A stretch of DNA of 64,000 nt from Pseudomonas sp. M47T1 (GTDB lineage Bacteria > Pseudomonadota > Gammaproteobacteria > Pseudomonadales > Pseudomonadaceae): positions 248,001 to 312,000 of the forward strand of contig NZ_AJWX01000001.1 of the NCBI RefSeq assembly GCF_000263855.1. The letters run 5' to 3'. The notes below the pieces were generated by a model. It was not told the origin of the DNA, did not search any database, and saw only the letters and a program-made list of their open reading frames with translations. Position numbers and translations under genes: made by a program. Below are positions 28,973 through 36,860 of the stretch, piece after piece (the first letter of the stretch is position 1; each line of letters begins with the position of its first letter).

Positions 28973-29950
28973 ATGAGCCCAGCCGAATTGCACGCCGACA
29001 GCATCGTTATCGATGGATTGATCATCGCCAAATGGAACCGCGAGCTGTTCGAGGACATGCGCAAAGGCGGCCTGACCATGGCCAACTGCACCGTTTCGGT
29101 GTGGGAAGGCTTCCAGGCCACCATCGACAGCATCTGCAAAAGCCAGAAACTGATGCGCGAGAACAGCGACCTGGTGATGCCGGTGCGCAGCACCGCCGAC
29201 ATTCGCAAGGCGAAAGAGCTGGGCAAGACCGGCATCCTGTTTGGCTTCCAGAACGCCCATGCCTACGAAGACCAGATCGGCTATGTGGAAGTGTTCAAGC
29301 AACTGGGCGTGGGCATCGTGCAGATGTGCTACAACACCCAGAACCTGGTGGGCACCGGCTGCTACGAGCGTGACGGCGGCCTGTCGGGCTTCGGCCGTGA
29401 GATCGTCGCCGAAATGAACCGTGTGGGCGTGATGTGCGACTTGTCCCACGTAGGCTCCAAAACCTCTGAAGAAGTCATTCTCGAATCCAAGAAGCCGGTG
29501 TGCTACTCCCACTGCCTGCCGTCCGGGCTCAAGGAGCACCCGCGCAACAAGTCCGATGAAGAACTGAAGTTCATCGCCGACCACGGCGGTTTCGTCGGCG
29601 TGACCATGTTCGCGCCGTTCCTGGCCAAGGGCATCGAGTCCACCATCGACGACTACGCCGAAGCCATTGAATACACCATGAACATCGTCGGCGAAGACTC
29701 CATCGGCATCGGCACCGACTTCACCCAGGGCCATGGCCAGGACTTCTTCGAATACCTGACCCACGACAAGGGCTATGCGCGTCGCCTCACCAACTTCGGC
29801 AAGATCATCAACCCGCTGGGTATCCGTACCGTGGGCGAGTTCCCGAACCTGACCGAGACGCTGCTCAAGCGCGGCCACAGCGAGCGCGTGGTGCGCAAGA
29901 TCATGGGCGAAAACTGGGTCAACGTCCTCAAGGACGTTTGGGGCGAATAA
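28973..29950 (+). CDS. Membrane-dipeptidase-family protein of the betaine cluster
   Basis: A 325-residue protein of the renal/membrane dipeptidase (M19) fold. This gene is conserved as the first gene of the dimethylglycine operon in Pseudomonas, yet its role there is not known. Two zinc-binding histidines are kept: His159 in CDLSHVG and His180 in CYSHCLP; the substrate-binding Asp in GIGTDFTQG is also present. The HxD motif of classical members (DGHND) is replaced by IDGLIIAKW (residues 13-21), and the bridging Glu by Gln93 in GFQNAH. So the binuclear zinc site looks incomplete, and ordinary dipeptidase activity is doubtful. It may act on another amide or imine in betaine metabolism. Confidence 0.85.
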   Translation: MSPAELHADSIVIDGLIIAKWNRELFEDMRKGGLTMANCTVSVWEGFQATIDSICKSQKLMRENSDLVMPVRSTADIRKAKELGKTGILFGFQNAHAYEDQIGYVEVFKQLGVGIVQMCYNTQNLVGTGCYERDGGLSGFGREIVAEMNRVGVMCDLSHVGSKTSEEVILESKKPVCYSHCLPSGLKEHPRNKSDEELKFIADHGGFVGVTMFAPFLAKGIESTIDDYAEAIEYTMNIVGEDSIGIGTDFTQGHGQDFFEYLTHDKGYARRLTNFGKIINPLGIRTVGEFPNLTETLLKRGHSERVVRKIMGENWVNVLKDVWGE

Positions 29951-29970
29951 GCCGCCACTCTGATTGTCTT

Positions 29971-29993
29971 CCCCCGGACGCCTGCGCCGGGGG
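29971..29993. other. Intercistronic hairpin
   Basis: CCCCCGG and CCGGGGG flank a 9-nt loop between the dipeptidase-like gene and the DUF5943 gene. Without a T-run it is unlikely to terminate; it could stabilise the upstream message. Confidence 0.5.
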
Positions 29994-30024
29994 CACTTCC
30001 CGCATTTTCTGGAGTTAAGTTTCC

Positions 30025-30555
30025 ATGGCCAAGATCGCCCCGCAATTGCCTATCGAAGTCGACAGCGAAACCGGTGTCTGGACCTCCGACGCCTTGCCAA
30101 TGCTGTACGTGCCGCGTCATTTCTTCGTTAACAACCACATGGGCATCGAGGATGTGCTGGGCGCCGACGCCTACGCCGAAATCCTCTACAAGGCCGGCTA
30201 TAAGTCCGCCTGGCACTGGTGCGAGAAGGAAGCCGAATGCCATGGCATCGAAGGCGTGGCGGTATTCGAGCACTACATGAATCGTCTGTCCCAGCGCGGC
30301 TGGGGTCTGTTCAAGATCCAGGACATAGACCTGGAGAAGGGCACGGCCAGCGTGAAACTTGAGCACTCCTGCTTTGTGTACGTGTACGGCAAGGTTGGCC
30401 GCAAGGTGGACTACATGTTCACCGGCTGGTTCGCCGGCGCCATGGACCAGATCCTGGCTGCCCGTGGCAGCAAAGTCCGCACCGTGGCCGAACAGGTCTA
30501 CAGCGGCTCGCAAGAAGGCCACGAAGATGGCCTGTTTACCGTCAAGCCGTTGTAA
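30025..30555 (+). CDS. DUF5943-domain protein of the dimethylglycine operon
   Basis: A 176-residue cytosolic protein of unknown function, found in Pseudomonas between the dipeptidase-like gene and dgcA. GGAG lies upstream of the ATG at 30025. The sequence has conserved His/Cys/Trp-rich patches (WHWCEKEAECHGIEG, about residues 60-74; SCFVYVYGKVGRKVDYMFTGWFAG) that suggest binding of a ligand or metal. Its fold may be related to V4R/4-vinyl-reductase domains, but I am not certain. It ends 15 bp before dgcA, so it is cotranscribed and probably needed for, or tuned to, dimethylglycine use. Confidence 0.8.
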   Translation: MAKIAPQLPIEVDSETGVWTSDALPMLYVPRHFFVNNHMGIEDVLGADAYAEILYKAGYKSAWHWCEKEAECHGIEGVAVFEHYMNRLSQRGWGLFKIQDIDLEKGTASVKLEHSCFVYVYGKVGRKVDYMFTGWFAGAMDQILAARGSKVRTVAEQVYSGSQEGHEDGLFTVKPL

Positions 30556-30570
30556 GTCGAGGAAACCGTC

Positions 30571-32631
30571 ATGGCTTTCGAAGCGATGTTCCAGCCGATC
30601 CAGATCGGCAAGTTGACGATCCGCAACCGCGTGCTCAGCACCGCGCACGCCGAGGTCTACGCCACTGATGGCGGCATGACCACCGATCGCTATGTCAAAT
30701 ACTACGAAGAGAAAGCCAAGGGCGGTATCGGCCTGGCGATCTGCGGCGGCTCGTCCAGCGTGGCCATCGACAGCCCCCAGGGCTGGTGGAAATCGGTGAA
30801 CCTGGCCACCGACAAGATCATCCCGCACTTCCAGAACCTGGCCGACGCCATGCACAAGCATGGCGCCAAGATCATGATCCAGATTACCCACATGGGCCGT
30901 CGGTCGCGTTGGGATGGCGAGCACTGGCCCACCCTGATGTCGCCGTCGGGCATCCGCGAGCCGGTGCACCGCGCCACCTGCAAGACCATCGAGCCCGAAG
31001 AAATCTGGCGCGTGATCGGCAACTACGCCAGCGCTGCGGCGCGGGCCAAGGCCGGTGGCCTGGACGGCGTGGAACTGTCGGCGGTGCACCAGCACATGAT
31101 CGACCAATTCTGGAGCCCGCGGGTCAACAAACGTACCGACGAGTGGGGCGGCAGCTTTGAGAACCGCATGCGCTTCGGCTTGGAAGTGATCAAGGCTGTG
31201 CGCAAGGAAGTGGGCCCCGATTTCTGTGTGGGCCTGCGCATCTGTGGCGACGAATTCCACCCCGACGGCCTCAGCCACGAGGACATGAAGCAGATCGCCA
31301 AGTATTACGACGACACCGGCATGATCGATTTCATCGGCGTGGTGGGCTCGGGTTGCGACACCCACAACACCCTGGCCAACGTTATCCCCAACATGAGTTA
31401 TCCACCGGAGCCATTCCTGCATCTGGCCGCCGGTATCAAGGAAGTAGTGAAGGCGCCGGTACTGCACGCGCAAAACATCAAGGACCCCAACCAAGCCACG
31501 CGCATTCTCGAAGGCGGTTACGTGGACATGGTCGGCATGACCCGCGCGCACATTGCCGACCCGCACCTGATCGCCAAGATCAAGATGGGCCAGATAGACC
31601 AGATCAAGCAGTGCGTGGGCGCCAACTATTGCATCGACCGCCAGTACCAGGGCCTGGACGTGCTGTGCATCCAGAACGCTGCCACCTCCCGTGAATACAT
31701 GGGCGTGCCGCACATCATCGAGAAGTCCACCGGGCCGAAACGCAAGGTGGTGATCGTCGGTGCCGGCCCGGCGGGCATGGAAGCGGCGCGGGTGTCGGCC
31801 GAGCGTGGCCATGACGTGACGCTGTTCGAGAAAAAAGACTTCATTGGCGGGCAGATCACCACGGCGTCCAAGGCGCCGCAACGTGACCAGATCGCCGGCA
31901 TCACCCGCTGGTTCCAGCTGGAACTGGCACGCCTGAAGGTTGACCTGCGCCTGGGCACCGCCGCCGACGCGGCGACCATTCGCGACCTGCGCCCCGATGT
32001 GGTGGTGCTGGCGGTGGGCGGTCATCCATTCCTGGAGCAGAACGAGCATTGGGGGGCCGAGGAAGGCCTGGTGGTCAGCAGCTGGGATGTATTGGATGGC
32101 AAGGTAGCGCCGGGCAAGAACGTGCTGGTGTACGACACCATTTGCGAGTTCACCGGCATGTCGGTGGCCGACTTCCTGGCCGACAAGGGCGCGCAGGTGG
32201 AGATCGTCACCGACGACATCAAGCCGGGCGTGGCCATTGGCGGTACGTCGTTCCCCACCTACTACCGCAGCATGTACCCCAAGGAAGTGATCATGACCGG
32301 CGACTTGATGCTGGAAAAGGTCTACCGCGAGGGCGACAAGCTGGTGGCGGTGCTGGAAAACGAATACACCGGCGCCAAGGAAGAGCGCGTAGTGGACCAG
32401 ATCGTCGTGGAAAACGGCGTGCGGCCGGATGAAAAGCTGTATTACGAGCTCAAGCAGGAGTCGCGCAACAAGGGCCAGATGGACATCGAAGCCTTGTTCG
32501 CCATCCAGCCGCAGCCTTCGTTGAGACAGGCGGGCGACGGTTATCTGCTGTTCCGCATTGGCGACTGCGTGGCCCAGCGCAACACCCATGCGGCGATCTA
32601 TGACGCTTTGCGCCTGTGCAAGGATTTCTGA
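30571..32631 (+). CDS. dgcA: Dimethylglycine catabolism protein DgcA
   Basis: A 686-residue flavoprotein with an old-yellow-enzyme-type FMN barrel (about residues 1-340), an iron-sulfur segment and a C-terminal FAD/NAD-type domain (VVIVGAGPAGMEAARVSAERG near residue 393). The layout matches trimethylamine dehydrogenase and 2,4-dienoyl-CoA reductase. With DgcB and the electron-transfer flavoprotein it demethylates dimethylglycine to sarcosine, releasing formaldehyde. The iron-sulfur motif reads CVGANYC plus a later Cys: Cys348, Ala351, Cys354, Cys366. Related enzymes have a fourth Cys where Ala351 stands. GAGG precedes the ATG. Confidence 0.95.
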   Translation: MAFEAMFQPIQIGKLTIRNRVLSTAHAEVYATDGGMTTDRYVKYYEEKAKGGIGLAICGGSSSVAIDSPQGWWKSVNLATDKIIPHFQNLADAMHKHGAKIMIQITHMGRRSRWDGEHWPTLMSPSGIREPVHRATCKTIEPEEIWRVIGNYASAAARAKAGGLDGVELSAVHQHMIDQFWSPRVNKRTDEWGGSFENRMRFGLEVIKAVRKEVGPDFCVGLRICGDEFHPDGLSHEDMKQIAKYYDDTGMIDFIGVVGSGCDTHNTLANVIPNMSYPPEPFLHLAAGIKEVVKAPVLHAQNIKDPNQATRILEGGYVDMVGMTRAHIADPHLIAKIKMGQIDQIKQCVGANYCIDRQYQGLDVLCIQNAATSREYMGVPHIIEKSTGPKRKVVIVGAGPAGMEAARVSAERGHDVTLFEKKDFIGGQITTASKAPQRDQIAGITRWFQLELARLKVDLRLGTAADAATIRDLRPDVVVLAVGGHPFLEQNEHWGAEEGLVVSSWDVLDGKVAPGKNVLVYDTICEFTGMSVADFLADKGAQVEIVTDDIKPGVAIGGTSFPTYYRSMYPKEVIMTGDLMLEKVYREGDKLVAVLENEYTGAKEERVVDQIVVENGVRPDEKLYYELKQESRNKGQMDIEALFAIQPQPSLRQAGDGYLLFRIGDCVAQRNTHAAIYDALRLCKDF

Positions 32632-32668
32632 CCCAGGGCGACGCTTGAATTCCTGTGGGAATGGATTG

Positions 32669-32738
32669 TGTGGGAGCGGGCTCTGCCCGCGAAGCAGACA
32701 CCGCGGTGCCTCGTTCGCGGGCAGAGCCCGCTCCCACA
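32669..32738. repeat. REPIN between dgcA and dgcB
   Basis: Two inverted REP copies with the common GGGCTCTGCCC core and a centre of about 20 bp. It lies inside the dgc operon, in a 162-bp gap, where the transcript would fold into a long hairpin. Confidence 0.85.
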
Positions 32739-32793
32739 GGGTCTGCGTTGGCATCCCTTTATTTGAGACCTCGGGGTCTTTAGGGGCTTCACC

Positions 32794-34740
32794 ATGTTGA
32801 ACACTATCCTCCCCATCCTGCTGTTCGCCGCCCTGGCGCTCGGTGTGCTCGGCGCCTTGCGCCGGGTGCGTATGTGGCGCCAGGGCCGCCCGGCCGCTGT
32901 GGACCTGCTCGGCGGCCTGCTGGCGATGCCGCGGCGCTACATGGTGGACCTGCACCACGTGGTGGCTCGCGACACATACATTGCCAATACCCACGTGGCC
33001 ACGGCCGGTGGCGCAGTGCTGTCCATCGTCCTTGCGATTCTGGTGCACGGTTTCGGCCTGCATAACCGTATCCTCGGTTACGCACTGCTGCTGGCCACCG
33101 TGATCATGTTCTTCGGCGCCGTGTTCGTTTTCAAACGCCGGCTCAACCCACCTGCGCGCCTGTCGAAAGGCCCGTGGATGCGCCTGCCGAAAAGCCTGCT
33201 GGCGTTCTCGGCCAGCTTCTTCCTGCTGACCCTGCCCGTGGCCGGCATCCTGCCTGCCGATTTCGGCGGCTGGGTGTTGGCGGCGATCCTGGCGGTGGGC
33301 GTGCTGTGGGGCGTGTCGGAACTGTTCTTCGGCATGACCTGGGGCGGCCCCATGAAGCACGCCTTCGCCGGTGCCCTGCATTTGGCCTGGCACCGCCGCG
33401 CCGAGCGCTTTGGCGGTGGCCGCTCCACTGGCCTCAAGCCGCTGAACCTGGCCGACCCCGCCGCGCCACTGGGCGTGGAAAAACCCAAGGACTTCACCTG
33501 GAACCAGTTGCTGGGATTCGACGCTTGCGTGCAGTGCGGCAAATGCGAGGCCGCGTGCCCGGCGTTCGCCGCTGGCCAGCCGCTGAACCCCAAGAAGCTG
33601 ATTCAGGACATGGTGGTGGGCCTGGCCGGTGGCACTGACGCCACGTTTGCCGGCAGTCCCTACCCGGGCAAGCCAGTAGGCGAACATGGCGGCAACCCGC
33701 ATCAGCCCATCGTCAACGGCCTGGTGGACGCCGAAACCCTGTGGTCGTGCACCACCTGCCGCGCCTGCGTGGAAGAGTGCCCGATGATGATCGAGCACGT
33801 GGACGCCATCGTCGACATGCGCCGCCACCTCACCCTGGAAAAGGGCGCTACCCCCAACAAGGGCGCCGAGGTGCTGGACAACCTGATAGCCACTGACAAC
33901 CCCGGCGGCTTCAACCCTGGCGGCCGCATGAACTGGGCTGCGGACCTGAACCTCACCCTGATGAGCGAAAAGAAAACCACGCAAGTGCTGTTCTGGGTGG
34001 GTGACGGTGCCTTCGACATGCGCAACCAGCGCACCCTGCGCGCCTTCGTTAAAGTGCTGCGCGCCGCCCAAGTCGACTTTGCCGTGCTGGGCCTGGAAGA
34101 GCGTGACAGCGGCGACGTGGCTCGCCGCCTGGGCGACGAAGCTACCTTCCAGTTGCTGGCCAAACGCAACATCCAGACCCTGAGCAAATACAGCTTCACG
34201 CGTATCGTCACCTGCGACCCGCACAGCTTCCACGTGCTGAAAAACGAATACGGCGCCTTTGACGGCAACTATCTGGTGCAGCACCACAGCACCTTCATGG
34301 CCGAGCTGGTCACTGGCGGCAAGCTCAACCTGGGACAACACAAGGGCGGTAGTGTTACCTATCACGACCCGTGCTACCTGGGCCGCTACAACGGCGAATA
34401 CCAAGCGCCGCGCGATGTGCTCAAGGCGCTGGGGATCGAGGTGCGCGAAATGCAGCGCTCCGGCTTCCGTTCCCGCTGCTGCGGTGGCGGTGGCGGCGCG
34501 CCGATTACCGACATTCCCGGCAGACAGCGTATCCCCGACATGCGCATGGACGACATCCGCGAAACCCAGGCCGAGCTGGTGGCCGTGGGCTGCCCGCAAT
34601 GCACGGCCATGCTGGAAGGCGTTGTCGAACCCCGCCCATTGATCAAGGACATCGCCGAACTGGTGGCTGATGCGCTGGTGGAAGAGGTAGTGGCGGCAAA
34701 GCCGGCACCGGTTAAACGTATCCCTGCACAGGTGCATTGA
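32794..34740 (+). CDS. dgcB: Dimethylglycine catabolism protein DgcB (Fe-S membrane protein)
   Basis: A 648-residue protein with an N-terminal membrane region of the DUF3483 type (four to five helices within about residues 1-190) and a soluble redox part. Two 4Fe-4S motifs are intact: Cys245-248-251-255 in CVQCGKCEAACP and Cys319-322-325-329 in CTTCRACVEECP. Two CCG-type domains follow (DPCYLGRYNGEY and SRCCGGGGGAP). The architecture suits passing electrons from DgcA, perhaps via the flavoprotein, to the quinone pool at the inner membrane. Its stop codon overlaps the etfA ATG by one base (TGATG), so the genes are coupled. Confidence 0.94.
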   Translation: MLNTILPILLFAALALGVLGALRRVRMWRQGRPAAVDLLGGLLAMPRRYMVDLHHVVARDTYIANTHVATAGGAVLSIVLAILVHGFGLHNRILGYALLLATVIMFFGAVFVFKRRLNPPARLSKGPWMRLPKSLLAFSASFFLLTLPVAGILPADFGGWVLAAILAVGVLWGVSELFFGMTWGGPMKHAFAGALHLAWHRRAERFGGGRSTGLKPLNLADPAAPLGVEKPKDFTWNQLLGFDACVQCGKCEAACPAFAAGQPLNPKKLIQDMVVGLAGGTDATFAGSPYPGKPVGEHGGNPHQPIVNGLVDAETLWSCTTCRACVEECPMMIEHVDAIVDMRRHLTLEKGATPNKGAEVLDNLIATDNPGGFNPGGRMNWAADLNLTLMSEKKTTQVLFWVGDGAFDMRNQRTLRAFVKVLRAAQVDFAVLGLEERDSGDVARRLGDEATFQLLAKRNIQTLSKYSFTRIVTCDPHSFHVLKNEYGAFDGNYLVQHHSTFMAELVTGGKLNLGQHKGGSVTYHDPCYLGRYNGEYQAPRDVLKALGIEVREMQRSGFRSRCCGGGGGAPITDIPGRQRIPDMRMDDIRETQAELVAVGCPQCTAMLEGVVEPRPLIKDIAELVADALVEEVVAAKPAPVKRIPAQVH

Positions 34741-35960
34741 TGAGCGACATTATCCGCCGCGACCCGCGGGCCGAATGGATCGCCCGCAACCGCCTGCATC
34801 CGCTGCACGCGGCCATGCAGCCGGCCCAGACATCGTGGATGGGGCCTGCGGGCGTCATCCGCAAGAACCCCCATGCCATGGGCTTCATCGGCCCCAATGG
34901 GGTCAAGCGTATCGACCGCAGCGGCGCGCAACAGGGTGGTGCGAGCAAACGCTCGGCCGTCGTGGAAGTGCTGTTGCCCCTGCATCGGGTCGCAGATCCG
35001 GCGTTCTACATTGCGGTGGTGCCCGACATGGTCGGTGGTCGCCTGAGCAGCCACGACCGCGACCTGCTGGGCCTGGCCCATCAGTTGGCCGGCAAGGACG
35101 GTGCGGTGCTGGCCATCGTGTTTGGCGAACACAAGGAAAGCGGGTTTTCCACCGCCGGTGTCGACCGCCTGCTGGAAATCGTTGGCAGTGAATATGACGG
35201 TTATGCACCAGAGCAACGGATCCAGGGCCTGCGGGCTGTGGATAACCAATTCAGCCCGCGCCACTGGTTGCTGCCCGACAGCCGCAGCGGTGGCGGCGAA
35301 CTGGGCCGGCGCCTGGGCGCCAGCCTGGGCGAGCGCCCGGCCACGCGGGTATGGCAAATCAAGGACGACCAATGCGTGGGCCGCGCCGGCGCCGGCCAGC
35401 AGGACATCAGCCGGGCCCTGCCACGGCTGGTCCTGGCCGCTGCCGAATGCGCCGAGCCGGTGGATGAAACCCGCCATGAAGCCTTGCCCGTGCAGTTATC
35501 CACAAGCGTGGCTCGCAGCCTGTCGCGCATCGAAGACATGGGCGCGGTAGCGGTTGACCCCGCCGCCATCCCCATGGCTGAGGCCGAGTTCATCTTTTCC
35601 GGTGGCAACGGCGTCAAGGACTGGGAGCTGTTCCACCGCACCGCCGCCGCCCTGGGCGCCACCGAAGGCGCCTCGCGGGTGGCCGTGGACGATGGCTTCA
35701 TGACCCGCGACCGCCAGGTAGGTGCCAGTGGCACCTGGGTGACCGCGCGCGTTTACGTGGCTGTGGGTATTTCCGGCGCCATCCAGCACCTGCAGGGCAT
35801 CGGCGCCTGCGACAAGGTGATCGCCATCAACCTGGACCCCGGTTGCGACATGATCAAGCGGGCCGACCTGTCGGTGATCGGCGACAGCGCCGAACTGCTC
35901 AAGGCCCTGATCGACGCAGTTGCCGCCTACCGAAACGAAGCCAAGCGCGATGCCGCCTGA
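34740..35960 (+). CDS. etfA: Electron transfer flavoprotein alpha subunit (betaine cluster)
   Basis: A 406-residue ETF alpha-type subunit with an N-terminal extension of about 60 residues compared with housekeeping EtfA. The C-terminal FAD-binding domain is clear: FIFSGGNGVKDWELF, VAVDDGFMTRDRQVGASGTWV and AVGISGAIQHLQGI, then AINLDPGCDMIKRADLSVIGD. It should accept electrons from dimethylglycine (DgcA) and possibly sarcosine oxidation. The ATG at 34740 overlaps the dgcB stop by one base. The order alpha-beta is the reverse of the usual housekeeping etfB-etfA. Two perfect DnaA boxes lie inside the gene (35237-35245 and 35496-35504). Confidence 0.92.
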   Translation: MSDIIRRDPRAEWIARNRLHPLHAAMQPAQTSWMGPAGVIRKNPHAMGFIGPNGVKRIDRSGAQQGGASKRSAVVEVLLPLHRVADPAFYIAVVPDMVGGRLSSHDRDLLGLAHQLAGKDGAVLAIVFGEHKESGFSTAGVDRLLEIVGSEYDGYAPEQRIQGLRAVDNQFSPRHWLLPDSRSGGGELGRRLGASLGERPATRVWQIKDDQCVGRAGAGQQDISRALPRLVLAAAECAEPVDETRHEALPVQLSTSVARSLSRIEDMGAVAVDPAAIPMAEAEFIFSGGNGVKDWELFHRTAAALGATEGASRVAVDDGFMTRDRQVGASGTWVTARVYVAVGISGAIQHLQGIGACDKVIAINLDPGCDMIKRADLSVIGDSAELLKALIDAVAAYRNEAKRDAA

Positions 35961-35967
35961 GGTGCAC

Positions 35968-36738
35968 ATGAACATGAAAGTCGTCAGCCTGGTCTCCATC
36001 GGCGCCCACCCCACCTCCGGCCGCAGCCGCCGCGCCGAGCAGGACTCGCGCGCGGTGGAACTGGGTTTGCAACTGGCTGGGGATAACTTGCAGGTGGTGC
36101 ACGCCGGTGATGTGCACGAGCCGGCGCTGCGCGCCTACCTGGGCATGGGCCTGGCGCACATGGATGTGCTTGAACAACCTGCTGGCAGCGATGTGCTGCC
36201 TGCCTTGGCCAGCTACCTGCACGACGTTGGCGCGCAACTGGTGCTGGCCGGCACCCAGGCAGAAACTGGCGAAGGCTCGGGCATGCTGCCCTTCCTGCTG
36301 GCTGAAAAGCTGGGCTGGCCGCTGATTACCGGGCTGGCCGAAGTCGAGTCCGTGAACCAGGGCGTAGCCCAGGTATTGCAAGCCTTGCCACGCGGCCAGC
36401 GCCGCCGCCTCAAGGTGCGCCTGCCATTGCTGGCCACTGTGGATAACGCCGCGCCCAAGGCCCGGCAAAGCGCCTACGGCCCGGCCCAGCGCGGACAGTT
36501 CCAGGTGGACCAGGTGGAAATCGTCGAGGACGAGTTATTCACAGGCGCCGACCTGATCCCCGCCAAGCCACGGCCCAAGCGCTTGAAGGTGATCAAGGCC
36601 AAGAGCGGCGCGGATCGGATGAAGGCGGCAACGGCCAAGGCTAGTGGGGGAGGTGGGCAGGTGCTCAAGGGCGTTAGCGCCCAGGAGGGGGCCAAGGCAA
36701 TTCTCAAGCTGCTGGTGGAGGAGGGTGTGGTCCGCTGA
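35968..36738 (+). CDS. etfB: Electron transfer flavoprotein beta subunit (betaine cluster)
   Basis: A 256-residue ETF beta-type subunit forming a heterodimer with the preceding EtfA. The fold signature VSIGAHPTSGRSRRAEQDSRAVE and the later GEGSGMLPFLLAEKLGWPLITG match the nucleotide-binding lobe. I use the ATG at 35968, 5 nt after GAGG; a second ATG at 35974 is possible. The C-terminal 60 residues are Lys/Ala/Gly-rich and more variable than in housekeeping EtfB. It ends the operon that begins with the dipeptidase-like gene. DnaA-box sequences occur within it at 36438-36446 and 36535-36543. Confidence 0.9.
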   Translation: MNMKVVSLVSIGAHPTSGRSRRAEQDSRAVELGLQLAGDNLQVVHAGDVHEPALRAYLGMGLAHMDVLEQPAGSDVLPALASYLHDVGAQLVLAGTQAETGEGSGMLPFLLAEKLGWPLITGLAEVESVNQGVAQVLQALPRGQRRRLKVRLPLLATVDNAAPKARQSAYGPAQRGQFQVDQVEIVEDELFTGADLIPAKPRPKRLKVIKAKSGADRMKAATAKASGGGGQVLKGVSAQEGAKAILKLLVEEGVVR

Positions 36739-36748
36739 CCCGTTACCC

Positions 36749-36829
36749 GCTGCTGCCAGGCCGCGCTGGCCGTATAACCCACCGTAGATCTCCATTGCAC
36801 AGTAGGGCCAGCGCAGCCTTCGGCAGCGG
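36749..36829. repeat. REP-like inverted repeat after etfB
   Basis: GCGCTGGCC (36763-36771) and GGCCAGCGC (36806-36814) are perfect complements. The pairing extends outward imperfectly through CTGCTGCCAGGCC on the left and AGCCTTCGGCAGCGG on the right. It is of a different type from the GTGGGAGCGGG repeats and may end the dgc-etf transcript. Confidence 0.6.
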
Positions 36830-36860
36830 CTACGGTCGCGTAGGCCATGGGATATGGCAC

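Noticed and set aside
29773..34737. A 1654-codon open frame on the minus strand opposite the dipeptidase-like, DUF5943, dgcA and dgcB genes.
   Set aside because: Its translation is rich in His/Gln/Ala/Val with no domain, and it is the reverse shadow of well-recognised genes with strong third-position GC bias.
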